The translations under genes and the position numbers were made by a program. This document shows, one piece after another, positions 25,200 through 33,425 of a DNA stretch of 64,000 nt (its first letter is position 1; each line of letters begins with the position of its first letter). A model generated the notes under the pieces. That model saw only the letters and a program-made list of their open reading frames with translations. It was not told the DNA's origin and made no database searches. The DNA is from Thermoplasmatales archaeon (GTDB taxonomy: Archaea; Thermoplasmatota; Thermoplasmata; Thermoplasmatales; Thermoplasmataceae), in contig JAJSLM010000003.1 in NCBI GenBank assembly GCA_026127925.1, positions 1 through 64,000 of the forward strand. The letters run 5' to 3'.

Positions 25200-26660
25200 A
25201 TGTATACACTTGTCAGGTACTCTGAGATCGGTCTTAAGGGAGACTATGCGAGAAAACGCATGGAAAATCTCCTGAAACGAAATATAGCGAAGTCCCTCGA
25301 ATCAAACGGATGCGGAGCTTCCATACACTCGGAGAGAGGGCGCATTTTCGTGGAATCTGATGGTCCAGAGAACAAAGTGAATTTTTCTCTGTCTCATACG
25401 TTCGGAGTAAAATCCTACTCTCATGTTAATCGCTTTGAATTTACTAATCTCGAAGATCTAACCGGAAAAGTTTCAAGTACCTATTCCTCCATCGTCAATG
25501 GGAAGAAATTTGCTATAAGGGCCAGATGCGTTGGAATTCATACCTTTGGTTCGCGCGAGCTAAGCATAAAAGCAGGAGAAGAACTTTTTCCATTCTCATC
25601 AGGTGTCGATCTTGAAAAACCTGATGTCGAGATTTACATCGAAGTCAGGGATGGTGTTGCTTATACCTTCACAGAAATTATTCCTGGCCCAGGAGGTCTG
25701 CCCCTCGGATCAGAATCTAGGATGGTGGCTCTTGTTTCCGGTGGTATAGATTCTCCAGTTGCGAGCTGGTTCATGATGAAGAGAGGATCGCCGGTCGATT
25801 TTGTTTTCCTTGCTTTGGCACATCCTGTTGATACGGTTGATTTCTTGAGAACCATAAAATCGCTTGTTAAGGAATGGTCATATGGAACGGACCCGTTAAT
25901 ACATATAGTGGACGGGACAAAGGTTGTTACCGAACTGGCCTACGGCACTAATTACAGAGTTCCGGGCCTAACTTACAAGCGTATACTGTACCGAATAGCC
26001 GAATCAATCGCAAAGGAAGTGGGTGCAAAGGGCATAGTCACTGGGGAATCTCTCGGACAGGTATCTTCGCAGACACCAGATAATCTTTTATCTATAAACG
26101 CAACGATAGATTTCCCTATATACCGCCCCCTTATAGGTTTCGACAAGGACGAAACTACGAGCTTGGCTCGGAAGATTGGGACATACGTCGAGGATACGCA
26201 TGGTGAATTCTGCGCACTCTTTAGCAGCAAACCAGTAACAACTTCCAAGCCGACGGACATAAATGGCGATATGGATCGTTTCGGCGATCTTTCTGCTGTT
26301 ATCAATTCTGAAAAAATATACCGTGCGAGCCAGATAGATGATCTGTTGACGCTGTTCAAAACGGAGGAATTTAATATACCGGAACCTAGACCCGATTCTA
26401 TAATTGTTGATCTCAGGTCAATGGAACAATTCAAGGGATGGCACTTTCCTGGTTCCTTCAATGTACCTGCAGACAAGATCGGGGATTTTATCCAGGAGCA
26501 TGGACAAAATAGAAATTATGTTTTTTACTGTCAGAAGGGCCTTCAGAGTGCCTTTATAGCAAGCAAGTTGAGAAGTGAGGGATTTAACTCCAACTATATA
26601 GCTATTAATAAACTAATGAAGACACAGGACGTGAAGCATGCTGAACAAAAATTAGGGTAA
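25200..26660 (+). CDS. thiI: tRNA 4-thiouridine synthetase ThiI with rhodanese domain
   Basis: A 486-residue protein. Residues about 1-165 are the ferredoxin-like/THUMP RNA-binding part. The PP-loop SGGIDSPVASW is at about 179-189 and activates U8 of tRNA by adenylation. A conserved Cys lies in EFCALFSSKPVTT (about 338). Residues about 385-486 form a rhodanese domain with the persulfide Cys in FYCQKGLQS. The rhodanese fusion is the E. coli arrangement; many archaeal ThiI proteins lack it. The product supports tRNA thiolation, possibly also thiazole synthesis. Confidence 0.92.
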   Translation: MYTLVRYSEIGLKGDYARKRMENLLKRNIAKSLESNGCGASIHSERGRIFVESDGPENKVNFSLSHTFGVKSYSHVNRFEFTNLEDLTGKVSSTYSSIVNGKKFAIRARCVGIHTFGSRELSIKAGEELFPFSSGVDLEKPDVEIYIEVRDGVAYTFTEIIPGPGGLPLGSESRMVALVSGGIDSPVASWFMMKRGSPVDFVFLALAHPVDTVDFLRTIKSLVKEWSYGTDPLIHIVDGTKVVTELAYGTNYRVPGLTYKRILYRIAESIAKEVGAKGIVTGESLGQVSSQTPDNLLSINATIDFPIYRPLIGFDKDETTSLARKIGTYVEDTHGEFCALFSSKPVTTSKPTDINGDMDRFGDLSAVINSEKIYRASQIDDLLTLFKTEEFNIPEPRPDSIIVDLRSMEQFKGWHFPGSFNVPADKIGDFIQEHGQNRNYVFYCQKGLQSAFIASKLRSEGFNSNYIAINKLMKTQDVKHAEQKLG

Positions 26661-26661
26661 T

Positions 26662-27678
26662 TTATTTAATTCCGGATCTTTCCATGTATATTATTGAATC
26701 GCACCCTTTTAATCCGTCCTTTGGAATTCTTGCGAATATGTCAGATGCAACCCTGAATCCCACAATGAACTTCCCCTCGGAGTGAAAGATCTTCTGCACA
26801 TCGCTGAAGCTCTTCTCCTTATATTGGGCGGCATCTATCTCCTTGATGTCTATGTCGTTTTTCCCTGAAAGTATCTGTAAAAGCAGGTCAGACATTCCCG
26901 GTGTAAAAACCGACTTAGATATTACCGATGAAGAAAGCGCACCTCTGACAACAACCTCATCTATACCGGCATCCTTGGCATTAATCGCGCTTTCTGGAGT
27001 CAATATTTCGGCTATCACATTTACCTTTGGGTTAATTTTTTTGATTTTCATCCCTGCAACTATTGTAAGAGCGTCTATTTCGGAAGCCTCCCTGCTTTCA
27101 GTTAGCTTGCTAGCAAGAAGTATGATCGAATTGCACTTCATTATTCCGGCTCTCTTCAGATCCGATTCGTTCAGGGCACTTCCTCGGACATAGTCAAAGT
27201 CCAGTTCCCGATCCTTTATCTCTGTATCTGAGAGCATAACGATCGGATAGCCTTTTTCCATAAGATCAAGCACTACTTGCTTACCTGTTGAATCGTAATT
27301 GCATATTATAACATGATTTTTTTCTTTCACGATAACACCTTCTAATCTTCTCTTCAAGTTATTGTCTATCAAACTTGCCGCAAGAGAACTTAACATGAAT
27401 CCTAAACTCCCTATACCGAAAATCATTATGAATATTGCATTTGTTCGGCCGAGATATCCAACTACAGGGGTATCACCGTATCCAACCGTTGTTATCGTCT
27501 GCATAGTCCACCACAAACTCGTAAACAACGAATGTATGCCAGAGCCAGGCAGGTTTCGCTCGATAAAGTATTCAGAAAACGTCGCGTATACGATGACTAT
27601 GATCGAAGCTAAAGCCGCAGCACCGATCCCTCTTTTCAGAATCTTCCTTACGCGTCTTAATAATACAGGGAGTAACAT
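26662..27678 (-). CDS. Two-TM potassium channel with RCK (TrkA-N/C) domain
   Basis: A 338-residue MthK-like channel. Two membrane helices (about 18-38 and 70-100) flank the pore helix and the selectivity filter TTVGYGD (residues about 62-68). A TrkA-N Rossmann domain follows (HVIICNYDSTGKQVVLDLMEKGY). Here the usual G-x-G-x-x-G is altered to N-Y-D-S-T-G, suggesting nucleotide binding may be lost. Then comes a TrkA-C-like end. Role: regulated K+ flux in the cell membrane. It converges on thiI with one base between. Confidence 0.88.
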   Translation of the reverse strand: MLLPVLLRRVRKILKRGIGAAALASIIVIVYATFSEYFIERNLPGSGIHSLFTSLWWTMQTITTVGYGDTPVVGYLGRTNAIFIMIFGIGSLGFMLSSLAASLIDNNLKRRLEGVIVKEKNHVIICNYDSTGKQVVLDLMEKGYPIVMLSDTEIKDRELDFDYVRGSALNESDLKRAGIMKCNSIILLASKLTESREASEIDALTIVAGMKIKKINPKVNVIAEILTPESAINAKDAGIDEVVVRGALSSSVISKSVFTPGMSDLLLQILSGKNDIDIKEIDAAQYKEKSFSDVQKIFHSEGKFIVGFRVASDIFARIPKDGLKGCDSIIYMERSGIK

Positions 27679-27707
27679 TTAGTTGTTCTGTAAGGAGATG
27701 TTTTATG

Positions 27708-28898
27708 TTATTTTAAATTTAAAGGTCCATCATGCTTTTTTTTCTTTGTATTTTTTATAATTGAGACTGAGGGAACACCAAGCAGGGGACTTATTAGTGA
27801 AGACCTTTGGCCTAGCAGCGATAATCTTTGGTTTATGTAGTCTTTTGTAACGGTACTATTTTCATCGGTTCCAGGTATTTCTGCCCCGGATAGAATACCT
27901 ACAACAAGCGGACTCAGCTGTTTTGATAAATTCTGGCAGCCGGCATAGAGGAAATCAAAAGCCTTCATTGACGTGAGTATCTCTATATTCTTCACTTTCA
28001 ACGAGAGAAGTGCTAACCGGTACTTTGAAATGAAATTAATGCCGAGTTCTAGCTGGTTGGCAATTGAATGAATGGCATCCAGATTAAGGCCGCTAAGGAG
28101 ATCTTGATTCCCGGTAATCTCAACACTTTGCACTTCGTCTTTATAGAACACCTTTAGGTCTTTCTTAATCGTTTGGGCGCTTTCAATAATTATCTTTGAA
28201 GCCATCTCGTCATTCTGGAATTCGAGAGTCAATAAATCTTGCGTTAGCGTCGCTCTGTTTAGATAATAGGGGTCGAATTTTTCAAAATCCAATGCAACCT
28301 TTTTGCTCAACCATTTTTTGCCAGCTCTCACTGGTATTCGCAATCCCTTTGAAAGTTTTGATCCTGTAGATTTATTCCTTAAAAATTCGACCTGCGATGT
28401 GTCAAGAGAATACTGGTAATCTATGTTGTTTTTGCAGTTAATTGTTTGTTCGGCGCCATATTTACCATCGGAAAACCGACATACTATTTCCGAAGAATCT
28501 ATCACAAAGGGATCATTCAAAAGGAAATTCTGTAATATGGTCTTGATTTTCTGGACGTAACCGTCGCATTCCCGTTGCTTATTCGAGATCTGCTTATCGA
28601 TATCGGCCATAAGGGAGGAAAGGTAGTCACCAAGTGTGGAATCCAGGAAACTTGAAATCTTGCTCTTGTATGGAAGGAATATCTCAATTTTTTCCTTTTC
28701 ATAATAGGTCTTGAGAATCTTTTCAAGGTCATCAGATAATTTTTTTTCCTTTGTCAGGTAATTCTGTTTGATTTCTGTCAGGGACGAATATTCATTCAAG
28801 CAGTTGCCGTAACCATCAGAAAGTTTAACAGATTCAACTAGATCCTCAAGAATGCTTTTCAGAAGGACAGCACTATTTTCCTGATCTTTGGTATTCAT
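27708..28898 (-). CDS. Unknown alpha-helical protein, 396 residues
   Basis: No family recognised. Residues about 1-120 are strongly helical with heptad-like spacing (TEIKQNYLTKEKKLSDDLEKIL...). A middle beta-containing part follows with a three-Cys stretch around 108, 164 and 180. Residues 300-380 contain hydrophobic helices. A basic tail ends it (NTKKKKHDG). No signal peptide or membrane segment is convincing. It is monocistronic, with the promoter region shared back-to-back with citrate synthase. Confidence 0.65.
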   Translation of the reverse strand: MNTKDQENSAVLLKSILEDLVESVKLSDGYGNCLNEYSSLTEIKQNYLTKEKKLSDDLEKILKTYYEKEKIEIFLPYKSKISSFLDSTLGDYLSSLMADIDKQISNKQRECDGYVQKIKTILQNFLLNDPFVIDSSEIVCRFSDGKYGAEQTINCKNNIDYQYSLDTSQVEFLRNKSTGSKLSKGLRIPVRAGKKWLSKKVALDFEKFDPYYLNRATLTQDLLTLEFQNDEMASKIIIESAQTIKKDLKVFYKDEVQSVEITGNQDLLSGLNLDAIHSIANQLELGINFISKYRLALLSLKVKNIEILTSMKAFDFLYAGCQNLSKQLSPLVVGILSGAEIPGTDENSTVTKDYINQRLSLLGQRSSLISPLLGVPSVSIIKNTKKKKHDGPLNLK

Positions 28899-29057
28899 AA
28901 AATCATTACGTAAGCATCATATATAAATTTTTACGGGCGAAAATGATAGGAACTTCATTCTTTGGTGAGTCCATTCTATTGAACAAAATATGCGATTTCA
29001 TTAAATATCATGGAAGTCTTAATTAATTTAGACGCGATAATGATAAAGTTGATTTAA

Positions 29058-30212
29058 ATGACGTCATCAAATCAAGAAAATGTACAATTCTCTAAGGGTC
29101 TAGAAGGTATTGTTGCGGCTGAATCCAGTGTTGGCTATGTAGACGGGCTTGCTGGAAAACTAGTCTATCGTGGCTACGACGTGAACACATTAGTAGAAAA
29201 TTGCGACTATGAAGAAGTTTCCTATCTACTTCTGAATGGTGAGTTGCCAAACACAGACCAGTACAAAAACTACTCAGAATCTCTGAGGAAAAAGAGACAA
29301 CTTGATAATGACACTCTGAACCTGATAAAGGATTTGAAAGATACCCACCCAATGTCTGCCCTCCGCACAGTGATCTCTTTTATCGGAGCACGTGACAATC
29401 GGTCCATAGAACCGGATCTAGAAACACAGAAAAATATCAGCATAGACCTGATTGCAAAAATTCCATCTGTTGTTGCAGCCATAAACAGAGCACATAATTC
29501 CAAAGAATTTATCCCACCAGATGACGATTTGTCTTTTTCATCCAACTTCTTTTACCAGGCTCTTGGTAGGAGGCCGGATAAGGATGAAGCCAAAATGATC
29601 GACGAAGCCCTAATTCTTCATGCAGACCATGGAATGAACGCTTCTACTTTTACGTCAATGGTAGTAATATCAACACTATCCGACATGTATTCTGCTGTGA
29701 CAGCTGCGATATCATCTCTAAAGGGCCCGCTACACGGTGGTGCGAATGAGCGAGCCCTGGCCTTGATTCAGCGCGTGGGCAATCCAGAAAACGCCGAAAA
29801 AGTAATCTCAAATATGATCGCAAGCAAGGAAAAGATTATGGGGTTCGGTCATCGCGTCTATAAAGTTTATGATCCGCGTGCGAAGATCCTTAAGAAATTC
29901 GTCGAAACTGTCACCACAAAGAATGGCCAAGAGAATCTTTTCCAGACTGCTGAAAGGATCGAGAATATAATGACGCAAACGCTTGGTTCTAAGGGCATAT
30001 TCCCGAATGTAGACTTTTATTCCGGCTTGCTGTATTATTCTGTTGGTTTTGATCCGAGTATCTTTACGCCTATATTCGCAGTCGGAAGAATCTCAGGATG
30101 GACAGCACGATCCCTGGAATATCTTAGTGACAACAAGATATTCCGCCCCAGAGGATTGTATGTTGGCAACAAGGGACCTAAGGAATTCGTACCTATTGAT
30201 GACCGACAATAG
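29058..30212 (+). CDS. gltA: Citrate synthase
   Basis: A 384-residue type I-like citrate synthase condensing acetyl-CoA and oxaloacetate. Catalytic residues lie in GPLHGGANE (His), GFGHRVYK (His) and NVDFYSG (Asp). The acetyl-CoA/arginine motif AVGRISGWTA is near the end. It resembles Thermoplasma-type dimeric enzymes in size. The coding region overlaps nob1 by 14 nt, so citrate synthase, nob1 and the cyclase gene form one transcript. Confidence 0.95.
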   Translation: MTSSNQENVQFSKGLEGIVAAESSVGYVDGLAGKLVYRGYDVNTLVENCDYEEVSYLLLNGELPNTDQYKNYSESLRKKRQLDNDTLNLIKDLKDTHPMSALRTVISFIGARDNRSIEPDLETQKNISIDLIAKIPSVVAAINRAHNSKEFIPPDDDLSFSSNFFYQALGRRPDKDEAKMIDEALILHADHGMNASTFTSMVVISTLSDMYSAVTAAISSLKGPLHGGANERALALIQRVGNPENAEKVISNMIASKEKIMGFGHRVYKVYDPRAKILKKFVETVTTKNGQENLFQTAERIENIMTQTLGSKGIFPNVDFYSGLLYYSVGFDPSIFTPIFAVGRISGWTARSLEYLSDNKIFRPRGLYVGNKGPKEFVPIDDRQ

Positions 30213-30723
30213 TCACATTGATTTGCAAAAAGGGAAAACGTATGTGCTTGACACTTCCGCGATCTTTTCCGGAAAATTTAACCTCTCGGAGGGGAACTTC
30301 CTTATCTCAAGGAATGTCATCAACGAGATAAAACTCGGCAAAGTCTCTCGTCTACTTAACATGAGCATTTCGAGTCTCAGGGTAGTCATCCCAAGCGATA
30401 AGACAATTATTGCAGTTAAAGCCGCTGCTAAGGAAACCGGTGATTTGCAAGAGCTTAGTGACACGGATATAGGATTAATAGCTATTGCACTCGAGACAGA
30501 CTCTACGCTGGTAACAGACGATTTTGCAATGGAAAACGTAGCAAATTTTCTTGGAATAAAATTTGAAGGCGCTGATCTAAAAAAGATTGGCTATAAAATC
30601 ACATGGGGGTACAGGTGCACGGGTTGCGGGCAGAGGTTCAGTGAATATTCCGATGCTTGTCCGATTTGCGGACATCGGCTAAAGCGGTTTGCCAAAAAAT
30701 ATAAAGCAATTAGAAATGACTGA
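30199..30723 (+). CDS. nob1: rRNA maturation endonuclease Nob1
   Basis: A 174-residue protein with a PIN nuclease domain followed by a zinc ribbon. PIN acidic residues: LDTSAIFSG (Asp, residue about 17), INEIK (Glu), and DTDIGLIAIA plus TDDFAME (Asp pairs, about 93-120). The ribbon is YRCTGCGQRFSEYSDACPICGH (two C-x2-C). Nob1 cuts the 3' end of pre-16S rRNA. The frame is open further upstream, inside citrate synthase, but the ATG at 30199 gives the normal start just before the PIN strand. Confidence 0.9.
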   Translation: MTDNSHIDLQKGKTYVLDTSAIFSGKFNLSEGNFLISRNVINEIKLGKVSRLLNMSISSLRVVIPSDKTIIAVKAAAKETGDLQELSDTDIGLIAIALETDSTLVTDDFAMENVANFLGIKFEGADLKKIGYKITWGYRCTGCGQRFSEYSDACPICGHRLKRFAKKYKAIRND

Positions 30724-30725
30724 GT

Positions 30726-31316
30726 ATGAAAGATATATCAATACCATTGGAATGGAGCATGCTAACTTACCCTGGGGATGCCAGGTTTGAAGAGTACCCT
30801 TACATGACACACGAGAAGAACGGAGTTCACATAACAAGATTAATAATGGAAACTCACTCTGGAACGCATTTTGACGCACCATTTCACGCGATCCCGGGAG
30901 GCAAGACAGCCGGCTCAATCAATATTGAAAGCCTTATAGGGCCAGCTTCAGTCATCGAGGTGAAAGGAGACCGAATTTCAGCCAAGGACATACCCGATGA
31001 TGTTGAGAAGAGGGTACTGTTCAAGACAAAAAACTCTGGCATGTACGACACATTCCACACGGATTTCTGCTACATAGCCGAGGACGCAGCAAACAGGCTC
31101 GTCGACTTGAAAGTGGATGCAGTTGGTATAGATTACCTTTCCATCGAGCAATTTGGTACAAAGGGCATGAAAGTCCACAAGATATTGTTGAGCAAAAACA
31201 TAGTTATAATTGAAGGGTTGAACCTTTTAAATGTTAAGCCTGGTAAATACGAACTTCTGTGCCTTCCTTTAAAGATGGACTATGATGGCGCATTATGCCG
31301 TGCGGTATTAAGGTGA
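30726..31316 (+). CDS. Cyclase-family (kynurenine formamidase-like) hydrolase
   Basis: A 196-residue member of the KynB/cyclase family. The metal-binding motif HSGTHFDAPFH is at about residues 41-51. A zinc-type loop follows in the remainder (VGIDYLSIEQFG), and the short NIVIIEGLNLLNV motif is common to the family. Members hydrolyse N-formylkynurenine or similar amides and lactones. A formamidase role fits amino acid breakdown but is not proven. Two nt after nob1. Confidence 0.85.
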   Translation: MKDISIPLEWSMLTYPGDARFEEYPYMTHEKNGVHITRLIMETHSGTHFDAPFHAIPGGKTAGSINIESLIGPASVIEVKGDRISAKDIPDDVEKRVLFKTKNSGMYDTFHTDFCYIAEDAANRLVDLKVDAVGIDYLSIEQFGTKGMKVHKILLSKNIVIIEGLNLLNVKPGKYELLCLPLKMDYDGALCRAVLR

Positions 31317-31367
31317 TGGAATAAATTTTTCATCGTTTAAAGTTATGATTATTTATAATTTTAATAT

Positions 31368-32123
31368 TTACTGTTCCATTCTTGGAGCTAACAGAAAAGA
31401 TCCGCTAATGATTGTCGCGTCCCCGGATCTTGGGATCCCGAACTTAAATTCTATAGTAAGTGGGTAATCATCTTTGAAGCCCAGCTTCAGATCCTCCGAG
31501 CTTGACAGTGATTTTATGAGTTTCAAGAGATATTCGAGTGGATATGAGCTCTTCACCGGGTTGGGGCATTTGATTTCCTTCAGCAGATCCTTTGTGAGGA
31601 TCAGCTCGGATTCCTCTGAATCTGATATGGATCTTGCCCTGAAGTCATCCGGGGATAGCATAAACCTGATCGAATCTGAAACATCCTCTGCAGCTTTTAG
31701 TCCTTTCTCAAGTTCCGGTTTAGCCACAACAACATAAGATTCGGAAGAAATTTGTGGAACCCTTGGGGTAAAAACAGTGTTGTTATCCAGCAGCGATACG
31801 CTTTTTATTATGTTGTTTAACTCAAATTTCAGCTTCTCTTTTTCCTTGATCATAGTAACGGTGTCATTAGAGTTTGCAAGTTTTATAATGGATTTTAGTT
31901 TTTCAATATCCATGGATATCTCCTCTTCGCTATCCACCTGAAAATCCAGGAATACTTCCTTTGGTACATCTATGCTTATCATCGCTACATGTGCAGGATC
32001 AACCGCCTTGACGGATAACCCATTGGCATCAAGCTTGAACTTTGCCTCATTCACAACAGTATTTAGCAGATCAGCAATTTCCTTCAAATTTTTTATTGAT
32101 ATAGTCATTCTAGTAGTCGACAT
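31368..32123 (-). CDS. pcn: Proliferating cell nuclear antigen (sliding clamp)
   Basis: A 251-residue PCNA, the processivity clamp for DNA polymerase. The N-terminal domain has ANGLSVKAVDPAHVAMISIDVP, followed by the interdomain-connecting loop and the second half with similar fold. The C-terminus (SGSFLLAPRME) is normal. The length is the standard for archaeal PCNA, and one copy here suggests a homotrimer. It converges on the cyclase gene. Confidence 0.96.
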   Translation of the reverse strand: MSTTRMTISIKNLKEIADLLNTVVNEAKFKLDANGLSVKAVDPAHVAMISIDVPKEVFLDFQVDSEEEISMDIEKLKSIIKLANSNDTVTMIKEKEKLKFELNNIIKSVSLLDNNTVFTPRVPQISSESYVVVAKPELEKGLKAAEDVSDSIRFMLSPDDFRARSISDSEESELILTKDLLKEIKCPNPVKSSYPLEYLLKLIKSLSSSEDLKLGFKDDYPLTIEFKFGIPRSGDATIISGSFLLAPRMEQ

Positions 32124-32270
32124 CAGATCACTCGTTTAAGTTAGAAGTAATAGACAGACGGTTAATTAAAACTTTGCAGGCGTTTAGTTTCTCAATATCA
32201 TTTCTGTTATACCTCAAATATGTTGTGAATATGGAAAAAGTGAATAAGGCGGAAACAATGGCATAAAATA

Positions 32271-33425
32271 TTGAGGGATGTAATAATAGTCGGGGCTGGT
32301 CCAGCCGGATCGTACCTTGGATATGTACTGTCTAGTTCCGGTCTTGATGTTTTAAATCTGGAAGAGCACGAGGAGATTGGAAGGCCGGTTGAGTGTACCG
32401 GAGTAGTTACGAAAAGGATTCTTGATTATGTCGATACAAAATCCATCGCTAATCGAGTGCATGGTGCAGATGTCTATTTTGGTGATAAACATCCACTTCA
32501 TATAGCAAAGAATGAGGAGACCCTGATCATATACAGGGACTCTTTTGATAAAGATGCGGCAGGTATGTCCATATCCGCCGGGACGGATATGAGGCTCGGT
32601 TCACGTGTGCGCTCTGTAAAACGCTTAAAAGAATCAGTTGAAGTTGAATATAACCAACTTGGCGAAACTAAGACGGAATCAGCAAAAATTATTGTCGGTG
32701 CAGATGGGGCGAACAGCATTGTTAGGAAGGAATTGTTCGGCACATTTCCAAAACGCGTTATATCGACTTACCAGATTGATTATGCTCACAGAATGGTCGA
32801 TCAGGATTCTGTTTCCGTATTTCTCGGGTCGAAGTTTTCCCATGGGTTTTTTGGTTGGGCTGTTCCCACAGGGCCGATCTCGAGGGTTGGCCTGGGTACG
32901 GTCGGAGGTGGTGCAAAAAATTACATCGCAGCTTTACAGTCCATGCTCGGAGCCGGGCAAATAATAACGGTAACGGGCGGGCCCATACCTATATCTTATC
33001 TTGGCAAGACTTACTCTGATCGATCTATCTTGGTAGGGGACGCGGCGGGAATAGTCAAGCCTCTTACAGGCGGAGGGATATACACCGGCCTTGTATCTGC
33101 TAAGCATGCATCAGCAACGATCCTGAATGCGTTTGAAAATAACAATTTCGGAGAATCTTTCCTTTCAAGTTATGAGCGATCATGGAAAAAGGACATAGGG
33201 AAAGAGCTGTTTGTTGATGGAATCGTCCAGAGAGTATTCGCTTCACTCAGTGATCGGTCCCTGAACAGGCTCTTCTCGGTTTTATCGGATCCCAAGATGA
33301 TCGACACAATAAACAGGCTTGGGGACATAGATTATCCGTCTGGATTGATTGTCCGCTCCCTGCTGAGCCATCCATCTTTGGTGTTTAATTTATTCAAGGA
33401 ACTATCCGGGCCGAATCGCTACTGA
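32271..33425 (+). CDS. Geranylgeranyl reductase (archaeal lipid saturation)
   Basis: A 384-residue FAD-dependent geranylgeranyl reductase. The FAD fold is GAGPAGSYLG at residues 8-17, the Pro-Val motif is GRPVECTGVV, and the C-terminal FAD motif is LVGDAAGIVKPLTGGG (about 253-268). It saturates the prenyl chains of archaeal ether lipids, with digeranylgeranylglycerophospholipid as the usual substrate. The TTG at 32271 is the only possible start, because a stop codon precedes it in frame. Its 3' end overlaps the tgtA gene by 32 nt. Confidence 0.9.
   Translation: MRDVIIVGAGPAGSYLGYVLSSSGLDVLNLEEHEEIGRPVECTGVVTKRILDYVDTKSIANRVHGADVYFGDKHPLHIAKNEETLIIYRDSFDKDAAGMSISAGTDMRLGSRVRSVKRLKESVEVEYNQLGETKTESAKIIVGADGANSIVRKELFGTFPKRVISTYQIDYAHRMVDQDSVSVFLGSKFSHGFFGWAVPTGPISRVGLGTVGGGAKNYIAALQSMLGAGQIITVTGGPIPISYLGKTYSDRSILVGDAAGIVKPLTGGGIYTGLVSAKHASATILNAFENNNFGESFLSSYERSWKKDIGKELFVDGIVQRVFASLSDRSLNRLFSVLSDPKMIDTINRLGDIDYPSGLIVRSLLSHPSLVFNLFKELSGPNRY

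Noticed and set aside
25973-26476. Long minus-strand frame inside thiI
   Set aside because: The plus strand has the PP-loop and rhodanese motifs; the frame is a shadow.
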